A stretch of 43,574 nucleotides of DNA from an uncultured Draconibacterium sp. (GCA_947492175.1 CANLMQ010000044.1:1-43574); one strand, 5' to 3'; numbered from the stretch's first letter, positions 24,874 to 34,365 are shown. Made by a program: numbers and translations. The notes: generated by a model not told the origin, from the sequence alone.

Positions 24874-25317
24874 ATGAATACACAGATTAAAATAAAAGAA
24901 TTACGAGAACGAAAAGGATTATCTCAGGAAGAGCTTTGCGAAAATTCTGGTGTTAGTTTAAGAACCATACAAAGAATAGAAAATGGAGAGAGTGTTCCAA
25001 GAGGCAGTACCTTAAAAAATATTGCTACGTCTTTAAATGTTTCATCCGATTTGCTAATCAATACTCCTGTAGAAAAGAAAGAAACAGCTCAACCAACGCC
25101 TGATAAAACCAGAAAAAAAGGAATAAGGTTCCCCTGGTATATTTTTGGTTTTACAATCATAGGTGCTTCAATTGGTTTTTTAATAGGTACGATACTGTTA
25201 TTATGGAATATTATTCCTGAGTCAAATATTGCCGGGATGATAATAATTCCAAGTACATCTTTAACCGGAGCTATTGGTATGGTAGTAGGAAAGTATATTG
25301 AAAGTAAAAGCAAATAA
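24874..25317 (+). CDS. XRE-family transcriptional regulator with two membrane segments
   Basis: The 147-aa protein starts at ATG 24874, preceded by AAGGAAA. A frame opening at 24799 would add 25 residues that belong to no HTH protein and would overlap the operator and promoter. Residues 3-60 are an XRE helix-turn-helix (IKELRERKGLSQEELCENSGVSLRTIQRIENGESVP). After a charged linker come two membrane segments (about 90-112 and 120-140, FGFTIIGASIGFLIGTILLLW and IIIPSTSLTGAIGMVVG). HTH proteins with membrane tails are common in Bacteroidota, but their signals are not known. The TlpA-like gene follows after 30 bp and is probably co-transcribed. Confidence 0.85.
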   Translation: MNTQIKIKELRERKGLSQEELCENSGVSLRTIQRIENGESVPRGSTLKNIATSLNVSSDLLINTPVEKKETAQPTPDKTRKKGIRFPWYIFGFTIIGASIGFLIGTILLLWNIIPESNIAGMIIIPSTSLTGAIGMVVGKYIESKSK

Positions 25318-25347
25318 TTTCTCCCATAAACTAAACTTATAACACAA

Positions 25348-26517
25348 ATGAGAAAGCTCATTAAAGTACTAAAAACTATAGGCATATCATTGCTTTCAAT
25401 GGTATTACTGTCACTTGCCTTTATAGGTATTTACAGCCAAATTGGTAACAGTAAGATAGAAGCAGAAATCGATGGATTAGGAACAAAATTAGTTGCTATA
25501 TCCTATTGGAAACTTGATAGGTCCGACAGACATTGGAAACTAGCATACAGTATAAATGATAAAATAAATATTAATCTTGATGTTGAAGCCACAAGTAAAG
25601 CCTGGTTACAAATACTTGAGCCGAGAAGAACATTTCGTTCAAAAAAAATAGTACTTTATATAGACCCCAACGATGAAATTGTTTTGCAAGGAAAAAACGA
25701 CAGTATTTCAATTGATTATGATGTTATAAGAGGTAATAATCTATGTTGTCAAATTGCTGAGTTAAGAAAAGAGTTTTTGCCATATTACAAAGAAGAATCA
25801 AGACTTTGGTATTTAAGTAAACAGCTTAGAAAAACTGACTGGGAGAAATCAAAACGTTTAACAGAACAATTTGACAGTTTAAGATTCTATACTGTGGCTC
25901 CTTTAAGAACAGAATGGGCTAAACAACATCTTGATTATGAATTAACACCAAGTTATCTATTGGAAAGTCACGTTGCAAAAGACACAGTTATCAAATACCA
26001 TGGTTTGCTGACAGAAAAAGCAAAAAATTCTTATTATGGGAAAACTCTTTCTGGGATTATATCGGGTTGGGAAAACTCTAAGATAGGAAACTTAGCTCCT
26101 GATTTTTCTCAAATAACACTTAATGGTACCACATTTAGTCTTCGGGAATTAAGAGGGAAATATGTTGTGTTAGACTTTTGGGGAACGTGGTGCGGGCCTT
26201 GCATGTATGGTATGCCAAAGATGAAAAAATACTACAATAAGTATAAGTCTCAAATAGAATTTGTTGGTATAGCCTGTAATGACAAAGAATCAACCTGGAA
26301 AAAAACAGTTGAAAAGAATGAAATGGATTGGATTCAATTACTTAATGATAATTCCTCTACCAATTTAGAAGTATTATATGGAGTTCAGTCATACCCAACC
26401 AAGATTATTATTAATCCTAAAGGAGAGGTCATTAATAAGTTCGAAGGAGAAGTGGATGTATTTTATCATGAAATTGATTCATTGATGAACAAACAATCTA
26501 TCGCGAATAATATGTAA
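25348..26517 (+). CDS. Membrane-anchored TlpA-like thioredoxin-fold protein
   Basis: The 389-aa protein has an N-terminal membrane anchor (about 10-32, no lipobox). Residues about 35-230 form a domain like the DUF4369-type front part of Bacteroidota thiol-disulphide proteins, and about 245-385 is an AhpC/TSA/TlpA-type thioredoxin fold: IGNLAPDFSQITLNGTTFSL, then VVLDFWGTWCGPCMYGMPKM with the redox pair WCGPC, and the cis-Pro region QSYPTKIIINPKG. It would act outside the cytoplasmic membrane as a thiol oxidoreductase. It follows the membrane XRE gene. AT-rich codons match the PHP-ATPase region. Confidence 0.88.
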   Translation: MRKLIKVLKTIGISLLSMVLLSLAFIGIYSQIGNSKIEAEIDGLGTKLVAISYWKLDRSDRHWKLAYSINDKININLDVEATSKAWLQILEPRRTFRSKKIVLYIDPNDEIVLQGKNDSISIDYDVIRGNNLCCQIAELRKEFLPYYKEESRLWYLSKQLRKTDWEKSKRLTEQFDSLRFYTVAPLRTEWAKQHLDYELTPSYLLESHVAKDTVIKYHGLLTEKAKNSYYGKTLSGIISGWENSKIGNLAPDFSQITLNGTTFSLRELRGKYVVLDFWGTWCGPCMYGMPKMKKYYNKYKSQIEFVGIACNDKESTWKKTVEKNEMDWIQLLNDNSSTNLEVLYGVQSYPTKIIINPKGEVINKFEGEVDVFYHEIDSLMNKQSIANNM

Positions 26518-26579
26518 TATGTGTTCTGATGGTACATGCACCTTCCGCACTTTACCCCCCGAACTCCACTTCGAACCAC

Positions 26580-27359
26580 CTACCCCGAAACCTGAACATC
26601 AAAACCTTCAATCCGAAGGCGGCCGGCAATTGTATTTAGTTCGTTTACCGAAACTTTTTCGAGTGTATCAACAGGAGTATCGCGGGCAATGGTATAAATC
26701 ATTACCTGCCGCGGATTTATTTTTTTAACCAGCTCTAACCACGCAGCGACTTCTTTTTCGGTGGTGTTGTCAATTTTCTGGCCCTTAAAACTCCCCCGCA
26801 CAAACATGGTTTGAATAATTACATTTCCACCGAAAGCTACCAACCGTTCGATGGTACGTTGGTGGCTGTAATTTCCGTTGGGGCAGTCGAGCAGTTTTAC
26901 TGTTTCTTCAAAGGCCGAATCCAGTTTCTGAATGTTGTCTTTAATTTTTAGCAAGGCATCGAATACCGGTTTCCGGTGAATCATGGTTGTATTCGACAAA
27001 ACGGCAATGCGTGCCCCGGGCGTAAGTTTATCGCGCAACTCAATGGTATCGTCAATAATACCCGCAAACTCCGGATGCAAAGTTGGTTCGCCGTTTCCGG
27101 CAAAAGTTATTACATCGGGCAGCTGGTTTTCGGCAATCATCTCCAAAAGTTTGGCTTCCAGCTTTTCGCGTACTTCCGCACGACTTGGGAGCTCAACTTT
27201 TTCGTCGTATTTTTTAGGTGTAAAACCACACTCGCAGTAAATACAATCGAACGAGCAAACTTTAACACCGGTAGGTAATAAGTTAATACCCAACGAAACA
27301 CCAAGACGCCGGCTTTTTACCGGTCCAAAAATTATTTTATCGAAAAGAAATGTTGCCAT
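26580..27359 (-). CDS. Radical SAM protein (small standalone type)
   Basis: The 259-aa protein starts at ATG 27359; a GTG 18 bp upstream is an alternative. CSFDCIYCECG gives the CxxxCxxC cluster that binds the [4Fe-4S] for SAM cleavage. FAGNGEPTLHPEF is the SAM-binding GGE-like motif, and VLSNTTMI and QTMFVRGSFKG follow as in the family. The opening FGPVKSRRLGVSLGINLLP is typical of a widespread group of radical SAM proteins annotated only generally (COG0731-like). There is no extra Fe-S domain. The substrate is unknown. It is convergent with the TlpA-like gene. Confidence 0.88.
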   Translation of the reverse strand: MATFLFDKIIFGPVKSRRLGVSLGINLLPTGVKVCSFDCIYCECGFTPKKYDEKVELPSRAEVREKLEAKLLEMIAENQLPDVITFAGNGEPTLHPEFAGIIDDTIELRDKLTPGARIAVLSNTTMIHRKPVFDALLKIKDNIQKLDSAFEETVKLLDCPNGNYSHQRTIERLVAFGGNVIIQTMFVRGSFKGQKIDNTTEKEVAAWLELVKKINPRQVMIYTIARDTPVDTLEKVSVNELNTIAGRLRIEGFDVQVSG

Positions 27360-27573
27360 AGGCGGCAAAGATAACACGATTTTGCAAGGAATAAATATCC
27401 TTCAATCTCTATAAATTGCTGTTGCAATTGTAATATTAACCGCAAAGAGCGAAGAAGCTTTGTGAAACTTTGTGCGTACTTTGTGTTCTTTGTGGTTGAT
27501 CTTTAACCGCTAAGTTCGCAATAAGCCTAAAGCCAGCCAAACAACCAAAAGCATTAACGGTAAATGACTAACC

Positions 27574-28473
27574 CTATTTTATTTCCAGTGTAGTTTCACC
27601 AATTTCGTTCCCATCGGCAAAAAGGTTTACTATGTATTCGCCGGGCATCAACTCAGCTTCGTTGGTATTGTCCCAAAAAATAGCAACCGGTAAATCTTTT
27701 CCTTCGTAAACCACCTCGCGCATGGCCGAATACTGGATTTTTAAATCTTCAAACTGAAATACATCATTTTCCGATTTTACCATTAACAACTGATCGGGAC
27801 GCATAATACGGGCATATATATTTTTAGCTCCGCGCTTGGTTGTGGTATTTTTTCCTAAAATAAAATAGATTCTGATTTTTTCTGCACGTTTTGCAAACCG
27901 GGTTTCTTTACTCCTGCTATTTAACGCCACTGCCGATAATTCGCGGGCCTCAAGCATGGCTGCACGTTTCAGATTTTGTTGCAGTCGTTCTTTTTCTTTG
28001 CTAAGTTGCTGCTTCTCCTGTTCCGATTGTTTGAATTGCTCTTTTACTTCAAGATTTTCAGCCATTAACTGCTCGTTACGTCTGTTTAACGAATCAATTT
28101 GCACCACAAAATTGCGCATAATTCCACGCAGAGTAGTAACCTGTTTCTGATAACCCGAAATTTTCGAGTAACTCACTTTTTTGGTTTGTTCCACTTCCAG
28201 TAAGAGGTCTTTCACTTTTGCCTGAGCCACAAAAAGAGCTTCATTAATGGTATCATTTTCGGTTTTTAACGAATCGTAACTCGATGCTATTTGTGTTAAT
28301 TCAAACTGTATCGAGTCTTTTTCAGCATTAATTTCATTCACTATAATAGTATGGTCGCGCCTTTGCATAAAAAACAGCACCAACACTGCTACCAATATTA
28401 CCGAAAGTGCGATAACAATAATATTATTCCTTCTGTCTTTTGATTTTTGTGCTTTATCAATTTCAGTGCTCAT
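27574..28473 (-). CDS. Coiled-coil membrane protein of unknown function
   Basis: The 299-aa protein has one membrane segment (about 18-36, IIVIALSVILVAVLVLFFMQ) after a short basic cytoplasmic start, a long coiled coil (about 45-175, heptads rich in Glu/Lys/Gln/Leu) and a C-terminal beta-rich domain (about 195-299: IRIYFILGKNTTTKRGAKNIYARIM, ending GEYIVNLFADGNEIGETTLEIK). I do not recognise the family. The fold suggests an envelope protein with an extended stalk. It is divergent from the TonB receptor at 28669 across 195 bp. Confidence 0.75.
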   Translation of the reverse strand: MSTEIDKAQKSKDRRNNIIVIALSVILVAVLVLFFMQRRDHTIIVNEINAEKDSIQFELTQIASSYDSLKTENDTINEALFVAQAKVKDLLLEVEQTKKVSYSKISGYQKQVTTLRGIMRNFVVQIDSLNRRNEQLMAENLEVKEQFKQSEQEKQQLSKEKERLQQNLKRAAMLEARELSAVALNSRSKETRFAKRAEKIRIYFILGKNTTTKRGAKNIYARIMRPDQLLMVKSENDVFQFEDLKIQYSAMREVVYEGKDLPVAIFWDNTNEAELMPGEYIVNLFADGNEIGETTLEIK

Positions 28474-28668
28474 AGCTAAATTCTAAATAACGGTTTGATA
28501 ACGCTGCAAAATTAATAATCTTTTATCCGGCAGCAAATCATTCTGTATGGTTGATGAATATTGATTAAATCCATGAACAAAAGAACCAATCTATTTGTAA
28601 TCATTCTAAATTAATAATTCTGTGTACAACCTTCACAGCTTTCGTGTTTAATTGAAAATCATAATATA

Positions 28669-31002
28669 ATGCAAAAATTAACTCTTTTAATACTTCTTTT
28701 TTTATCAGTAATAATTCTCCCCGTTAACGCACAGGAAACTCACAGCGATGCCGTAATTATTGGCCATGTTGTATCGAAGGGAGAGCACATTCCGTTTGTA
28801 AACATCTACCTCGACGGAACTAACTACGGAACCGCAACCGATGTAACCGGACACTATATGCTGATTGATTTACCCATAGGAAAATATACGCTTGTGGCAA
28901 AAATGGTTGGTTACAAAATCGGGAAAAAGGACGTGGTTTTAAAGGCCGGCGAAACCATTGAAGTAAAATTCGATCTCGAAGAAGATGTAATTCATATGGA
29001 TGAAGTGGTAATAACCGGCACCAAAACATTTAAACGCCAAACGGAAAGTGCAGTAATAGTTAATGTTATGGATAATAAAACCATCGACAAAGTTGCGGCA
29101 CAAACCATTTCCGAGTCCTTGAGTTTTCAACCCGGACTACGCATGGAAACCGACTGCCAGACTTGCAACTACACCCAGCTTCGCATGAACGGACTTGGTG
29201 GTGCCTACAGTCAGATTTTAATTAACAGCCGGGCTGTTTTTAGTCCGCTAACCGGATTATATGGTTTGGAGCAGCTTCCCACCGAAATGGTTGAACGCAT
29301 TGAAGTTGTGCGCGGTGGGGCTTCGGCACTTTACGGTTCGAGCGCCATTGGAGGAACGGTAAATATAATTACCAAACTTCCGCAACGAAACTCGTACGAA
29401 GTAACATCAAACAACACAATTATTGGATCGGATGCCCTGGATTATAACGTACGAACAACCCTGACGGCACTTTCGCAAAAAAGAAATGCAGGAATGGTTT
29501 TGTATGCTTTTCACCGCGACCGGGATGCATATGACCACAACGGCGATAACTTTTCGGAACTGCCATCAATTAAAAATAATTCGTTTGGACTGAACTCGTT
29601 TTTTCAGTTGGACGAAAACCAGAAAATTGAAGCAAACTTTTCGAGTACCTACGAATACCGCTACGGAGGCGAAATGATTGACGGACCGGCCTATCTTGCA
29701 AAACAATCGGAAGAAAGGACACACAATGTAATTATGGGAGGAATAGACTATTCGTACACTCCAAACATGAGCACAAGTATTGTTGCATACGGTGCCGGTC
29801 AGTACACGAAGCGAGATCATTTTACTGGAATAGCCCCTGATGCCGGCAACGATTTGCAAGATTATAACAATGCGCCGCCATATGGCAATTCAAAAAATTA
29901 CACCTACCAGTTTGGAGCGCAGTTAAATCATGCCATGAATGATTTTATAGGTGCAGGAACCAATATTTTTACTGTTGGTGCCGAATTTGTCAGCGACGAT
30001 GTGTACGACCAGATTGAAGCATACAATTATCTGATTGACCAAAAGGCAAACAATTTTGGGGCCTTTATACAAAGCGACTGGTCGATTACCCGGAAGACAA
30101 CACTGCTTGCCGGTATTCGTGCCGACAAACATAATTTTGTAGACAATTTAATTTTGAATCCACGGGTTTCGTTATTGCTAAAACCCAGTTTAAATGCCCA
30201 GCTACGCTTATCTTGGTCAACCGGGTTCCGTGCTCCGCAGGCTTTCGACTCCGATATGCACATTGCCTTTGCCGGAGGAGGAATACAAACCATAGAGCTG
30301 GCTGATGACTTGGAGGAAGAGCGATCGCAAAGCTTAAGTGCCTCGTTCAATTGGGACAAACCCAGCGAAAATCATATTTACGGTTTTACAATTGAAGGGT
30401 TTTACACACAGTTGATTGATGCCTTTATATTGGAGGAAACCGGAACCGATAACGCGGGGAATTCATTACTGGAAAAACGAAATGGCGGAAACAGCAATGT
30501 ATTTGGTGCTACGTTTGAAGCCCGAACGAATTTAAACCGAAAATTACAGATTGAAGCAGGGTTAACACTTCAAAAAAGTCGATACAAAGAAAAAGTCGCC
30601 TGGTCGGAAGAACTCGCCGGAACAAAAGATTATTTACGTACGCCCGAAACTTACGGATACTACACTTTGAGCTGGACTCCATCGCAACGATTTAGCGCGG
30701 CATTATCGGGTGTTTACACGGGGAGCATGCTGGTTCCTCATTACGGGCTGGCCGGCGATTTGGGAACCATCGAGCAGGATGTTTTATTTGAATCGCCCGG
30801 TTTTATGGAAACCAATTTAAAACTGTCGTACACCTTTGAATTGAAACGGGTAGACTCGTCGATTGAACTTTTTGGCGGAGTCAGCAATCTTTTCGACGAT
30901 TATCAGGATGATTTCGACAGTGGTAAAAACCGGGACAGCGGTTATGTTTATGGCCCTTCAAAACCGCGTTCAATATTTTTCGGGGTGAAGTTGTTTAATT
31001 AA
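28669..31002 (+). CDS. TonB-dependent receptor with plug CxxC (copy 1)
   Basis: This 777-aa receptor has a signal peptide (about 1-22), a carboxypeptidase-regulatory-like domain (about 28-105, IPFVNIYLDGTNYGTATDVTGHYML), a plug (about 120-235) with METDCQTCNYTQLRMNGLGG and IEVVRGGASALYGSSAIGGTVNIIT, and a 22-strand barrel ending KPRSIFFGVKLFN. Two plug Cys (CQTC) also occur in the paralogue at 31092. C-terminal YQDDFDSGKNRDSGYVYGP is shared with it as well. It imports some large or scarce compound through the outer membrane; the substrate is not readable. It has no SusD partner. Confidence 0.92.
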   Translation: MQKLTLLILLFLSVIILPVNAQETHSDAVIIGHVVSKGEHIPFVNIYLDGTNYGTATDVTGHYMLIDLPIGKYTLVAKMVGYKIGKKDVVLKAGETIEVKFDLEEDVIHMDEVVITGTKTFKRQTESAVIVNVMDNKTIDKVAAQTISESLSFQPGLRMETDCQTCNYTQLRMNGLGGAYSQILINSRAVFSPLTGLYGLEQLPTEMVERIEVVRGGASALYGSSAIGGTVNIITKLPQRNSYEVTSNNTIIGSDALDYNVRTTLTALSQKRNAGMVLYAFHRDRDAYDHNGDNFSELPSIKNNSFGLNSFFQLDENQKIEANFSSTYEYRYGGEMIDGPAYLAKQSEERTHNVIMGGIDYSYTPNMSTSIVAYGAGQYTKRDHFTGIAPDAGNDLQDYNNAPPYGNSKNYTYQFGAQLNHAMNDFIGAGTNIFTVGAEFVSDDVYDQIEAYNYLIDQKANNFGAFIQSDWSITRKTTLLAGIRADKHNFVDNLILNPRVSLLLKPSLNAQLRLSWSTGFRAPQAFDSDMHIAFAGGGIQTIELADDLEEERSQSLSASFNWDKPSENHIYGFTIEGFYTQLIDAFILEETGTDNAGNSLLEKRNGGNSNVFGATFEARTNLNRKLQIEAGLTLQKSRYKEKVAWSEELAGTKDYLRTPETYGYYTLSWTPSQRFSAALSGVYTGSMLVPHYGLAGDLGTIEQDVLFESPGFMETNLKLSYTFELKRVDSSIELFGGVSNLFDDYQDDFDSGKNRDSGYVYGPSKPRSIFFGVKLFN

Positions 31003-31024
31003 AAACAATACATTTAACAATAAG

Positions 31025-31060
31025 AAAAGGCTGCTTGTCTAGTTTACAAGCAGCCTTTTT
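31025..31060. terminator. Bidirectional terminator between the two TonB receptors
   Basis: GGCTGCTTGT (31029-31038) and ACAAGCAGCC (31046-31055) form a perfect 10-bp stem with a 7-base loop, flanked by AAAA on the left and TTTTT on the right. It can end transcription from both convergent genes. Confidence 0.9.
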
Positions 31061-31091
31061 ACGTTAATGTTCTTTATGACGTAAACCTGTT

Positions 31092-33461
31092 TTAATAGAG
31101 GTTACCTATCTTAATTCCAAAATAAACGGTGCGCGGAGTAAGTGGCCCGTAAACGTATCCCGGATCGCGCTTGATCCCGGAATCGAAGTCGTCCTGGTAA
31201 CTGTCAAAAATATTTTTGACTCCTGCACTTAACTGCACTTTCGCAACATCGGTAATTTTTATATCATAACTTAGTTTCATTCCGGCATCAAAGAACGAAC
31301 CACTTTCCCTCAACTCTCCAGCTTCCGGCTCGGTAAGTTGCGGTCCAAAATACGGCACAAGCATCGAACCAGTATAATTTCCGGTAAACGCTACATTGAA
31401 AACCGGTACCGGCCTGTAGTTCATGCTTAAATATCCGTAAATATCGGGGGTGCGGAAGAAACGCTTTTCGCCAAATTCCTGCGCTTCTTCAAATTCACTT
31501 TTCTGAAGTGTTAAACCCGACTGAACCTGAAATTTACCGGAAGGTGAAGCATTTAATTCGAAATTAACACCCTTTACGCTGGCACCATCTTCAGCATTTA
31601 TACGAGTATAAACAACAGTTCCGTTTTCGTCGGGTTCGCCATATTCGTTGGCGAACGGATCGCTGAGGTGTGTATAAAATCCTTCAACCAAAAACTGATA
31701 TTGCCAGTTTCCAACGTGGTTTGAATAATCAAACGAAGCTGTAAAACTGTTGGAAGACTCTTGTTTTAAATCCGCATCATTTTCATGAATAACCTTCCTT
31801 GATCCGGAAGTTTCGATGTGTAAATCTTCGTCGTAAATTTGCGGTGCTCTAAAACCGCGTGCATAACCGGTACGGAACTGAAGATGATCGCCGATATTGT
31901 ACAACAGGCTTAAGCGCGGACTAAACACATTGCCGCTAACATCGTCGCTGTCATCCAGATTTTCGCTAATAGAATAATGATCAAAACGCAAGCCAGTACT
32001 GAATACCAATTTCCCTAACTTCCATTCCGATTGCAGAAATGCAGCCTGAGTAGAAGTGTTTTGATTGGCAACCGGTGTATTTCCGTAATGTACATCTTTT
32101 TCCGGTTCATAATAACCAAGCTTTTTATCTTCAAGCGCACTGCCGTTTGTTTCCATTCCCGAAGTTAAAGTTGCCGGCCCCAAAAGTAGCCAATTGATAT
32201 GCCGGATGTACTGTATACCTGCAGAATAGGTAAAATCCTCAGTTTCTCCATAGGCCGACAAATCCTGTTCGGCACCATAATACGAATCGCGGTGTACTCC
32301 CTGAATGGAAACAAATGCAGAAAACTTGTCGTTCTCGCGCAATAGCTGATCAAAATTAACAGCTCCCGAGTTAATTCGGTGCGTTACACTCTCTGAAATA
32401 TCCGATTCGTGAAGAGGCAAGTCGAATTTATTTCCTCCTCTTCTGAATTCATAAATATTAAAATAATCAATGGTTAATTTTCCGCGTTCTGCAACCCGCT
32501 GGTACAAACGTCCGCCCAGTGTAAGGTTCTTTATTTTCGAAAGCTCCGAATATCCATCGCCATTGGCATCGAAAGGATCGCGTTTACGGTGGAAACCAAA
32601 TAAACTAAATCCGGTACGGTAATCGTCGGAAACATACGAGCCATTCAGATTAACATTATAATCGTAAGCTGCTTCTCCATCGTGACCGGCTCCAACCGAA
32701 CTGTTCGAAACCGATGCCTCAAAATTATTCGCAATAGGATCTTTTGTAATTAGATTAATTGTTCCCGCAATGGCATTACTTCCGTACATTGAAGAGCCGC
32801 CACCACGAACAACTTCAACCCGTTCTATCATATTTGCAGGAATTAATTCGAGGCCGTAAACACCAGCCAATCCACTAAAAACGGGACGCGAATTAATAAG
32901 AATCTGCGAATAAGGCCCTTCCAAACCATTCATACGTACTTGTGAAAAGCCACAATTCTGGCAGTTATTTTCCATACGCAAACCCGGCGAAAAGTTAAGA
33001 CCTTCGCTTAGTGTAACACTCTGTACGCGGTCGAATAATTTTGGATTTATACTGTTTACAATAGTTGATGTTTCTTTCCGGCTTTTCTCATTTCTGTCGG
33101 CCGAAACGATTACTTGTTCAATCCCTATATTATCCGTTTCCAGCTCAGCAAAAAGCGTTACACTTTTACCTTTCTCAAACTCTAACTCTTTTTCAAAAAG
33201 TTTATAACCAATAGCTGAAATTACTACCGTTTGCTTCCCCAAAGGCAAATGTGCCATTTTAAAGTGTCCGGTTGCATCAGCAGCGGCACCAATTGTAGTT
33301 CCTTTAATTGTTATGGTTGCAAACGGAATATGCTCTCCTCCCGATTTTACATCGCCAAAAAGCATGGCATCGGTTTCGGGAATTCTTTTGTCTTTGTCAT
33401 CTTCGGCATTACATATAGTAACACCGGCGCATAGTACAATAAGTACTAAAATCCACTTCAT
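31092..33461 (-). CDS. TonB-dependent receptor with plug CxxC (copy 2)
   Basis: This 789-aa receptor has the same layout as its tail-to-tail neighbour: signal peptide (1-19), carboxypeptidase-regulatory-like domain (about 32-110, IPFATITIKGTTIGAAADATGHFKM), plug with MENNCQNCGFSQVRMNGLEGPYSQIL and IERVEVVRGGGSSMYGSNAIAGTINLIT, and a barrel ending RTVYFGIKIGNLY. The two proteins share many blocks, for example DGxYDYN-like strands and YQDDFDSGIKRDPGYVYGP near the end, so they are ancient paralogues. It is preceded by a His-rich small membrane protein on the same strand (69-bp gap), which hints at a metal or metal complex as the substrate (inference). Confidence 0.92.
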   Translation of the reverse strand: MKWILVLIVLCAGVTICNAEDDKDKRIPETDAMLFGDVKSGGEHIPFATITIKGTTIGAAADATGHFKMAHLPLGKQTVVISAIGYKLFEKELEFEKGKSVTLFAELETDNIGIEQVIVSADRNEKSRKETSTIVNSINPKLFDRVQSVTLSEGLNFSPGLRMENNCQNCGFSQVRMNGLEGPYSQILINSRPVFSGLAGVYGLELIPANMIERVEVVRGGGSSMYGSNAIAGTINLITKDPIANNFEASVSNSSVGAGHDGEAAYDYNVNLNGSYVSDDYRTGFSLFGFHRKRDPFDANGDGYSELSKIKNLTLGGRLYQRVAERGKLTIDYFNIYEFRRGGNKFDLPLHESDISESVTHRINSGAVNFDQLLRENDKFSAFVSIQGVHRDSYYGAEQDLSAYGETEDFTYSAGIQYIRHINWLLLGPATLTSGMETNGSALEDKKLGYYEPEKDVHYGNTPVANQNTSTQAAFLQSEWKLGKLVFSTGLRFDHYSISENLDDSDDVSGNVFSPRLSLLYNIGDHLQFRTGYARGFRAPQIYDEDLHIETSGSRKVIHENDADLKQESSNSFTASFDYSNHVGNWQYQFLVEGFYTHLSDPFANEYGEPDENGTVVYTRINAEDGASVKGVNFELNASPSGKFQVQSGLTLQKSEFEEAQEFGEKRFFRTPDIYGYLSMNYRPVPVFNVAFTGNYTGSMLVPYFGPQLTEPEAGELRESGSFFDAGMKLSYDIKITDVAKVQLSAGVKNIFDSYQDDFDSGIKRDPGYVYGPLTPRTVYFGIKIGNLY

Positions 33462-33530
33462 AGTTATTGAATGAATTGATTTATAATATTTTTATTACGG
33501 TTTGGGAGAGAAAATAAAATTTAAAAAATA

Positions 33531-33908
33531 CTACGCCGGCGGGCCACGGGGTATGGCTTTAAAATACGGTGAAAATAAGTCTACCCTTTCGTTTGCAATA
33601 AAATAATCTCTGTGTGTTTCGTTTAAATCAACAATCAACCTGCTAACTACAGGAGTTTCGTAAAAATCAAAATGCAGGCAACTATAAAGGCAGATTTCTC
33701 TTTTCGAGTGTTTGTGATTATTTGTTGGAACATCACTCTCTTTATCGATCGGATGCGAGTGTGTAATAACAATACCATTTGCATAAACATGGGTATGCTT
33801 ATTTTGTATCGAATTCTGAACGATATAAAAATATACCGGAAGAACGAATACAAACAAAAGATTAATATGCTTTCTGATGAATGCCACGTTTACCAAATGA
33901 GCAGGCAA
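33531..33908 (-). CDS. His-rich small membrane protein upstream of the TonB receptor
   Basis: This 125-aa protein has no internal Met and no ATG; the frame opens at TTG (33908) just after a TAA, and a GTG at 33887 is the alternative. There is one N-terminal membrane segment (about 15-33, INLLFVFVLPVYFYIVQ). The exported part is His-rich: NKHTHVYANG, THSHPIDKE and NNHKHSKREICLYSCLHFDFYE, with two Cys. It ends PYFKAIPRGPPA. Proteins with this look (sometimes named HYC_CC_PP) stand near metal-linked TonB receptors and efflux genes in Bacteroidota, so metal binding is likely. It lies upstream of the receptor on the same strand, probably in one transcript. Confidence 0.7.
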   Translation of the reverse strand: MPAHLVNVAFIRKHINLLFVFVLPVYFYIVQNSIQNKHTHVYANGIVITHSHPIDKESDVPTNNHKHSKREICLYSCLHFDFYETPVVSRLIVDLNETHRDYFIANERVDLFSPYFKAIPRGPPA

Positions 33909-33972
33909 AGCTAATAACTTTTAATGATTCTAAATAAGATATTTCTTAATTTTGAATTTTAATTAATAGTGA

Positions 33973-34356
33973 ATGGGAAAACGACGACCAACATTTAAAA
34001 TTTACAGTTATGGCGAGTACTCGAAATGGGATCGTAACAGCCGTGAAATTCCAAAGATTTTGGATTTTAAAACCGAAATAAGTGCTGAAATAGGTACTGA
34101 ATTTGGCTATGTTTTACATATTAAAAACGGGAAAGGAGAAAAAGTAGATTTTAAAATCGACCACCCACCCTTTACTGATGAGACGGGGAAAATAAGCCCA
34201 CCCTTTACCGGAGAACAGTTTATCCGCACCAACGATTTTGAGTTTTACCTGGGCGATTGTATCTGGGAACCCCTTGAAGATAAATTGGGAAAATGGGAGC
34301 TTACAACTTATTACAATGAAAAAGTTGTAGCTCACAAAATTTTTACACTAAAATAA
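33973..34356 (+). CDS. DUF3859-like cytoplasmic protein
   Basis: This 127-aa protein has no signal or membrane segment. FKTEISAEIGTEFGYVLHIKN, KVDFKIDHPPFTDETG and LGKWELTTYYNEKVVAHKIF follow the order of DUF3859 (xxIPxxxGxxFGxxxxI, HPP, xGxWxxEV). The function of the family is unknown; the fold is likely a small beta sandwich. It is divergent from the His-rich protein and convergent with the next gene. Confidence 0.7.
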   Translation: MGKRRPTFKIYSYGEYSKWDRNSREIPKILDFKTEISAEIGTEFGYVLHIKNGKGEKVDFKIDHPPFTDETGKISPPFTGEQFIRTNDFEFYLGDCIWEPLEDKLGKWELTTYYNEKVVAHKIFTLK

Positions 34357-34365
34357 ACGAGCTGT

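Noticed and set aside
27430..27520. Iterations of CTTTGTG and GCAAAG between the radical SAM and coiled-coil genes
   Set aside because: The copies are irregular in spacing and length; this is simple intergenic repeat DNA without a clear unit or border.
33672..33914. 80-codon + strand frame over the His-rich gene
   Set aside because: The minus frame has a clear membrane segment, His-rich exported part and the right neighbour; the + frame is its shadow.
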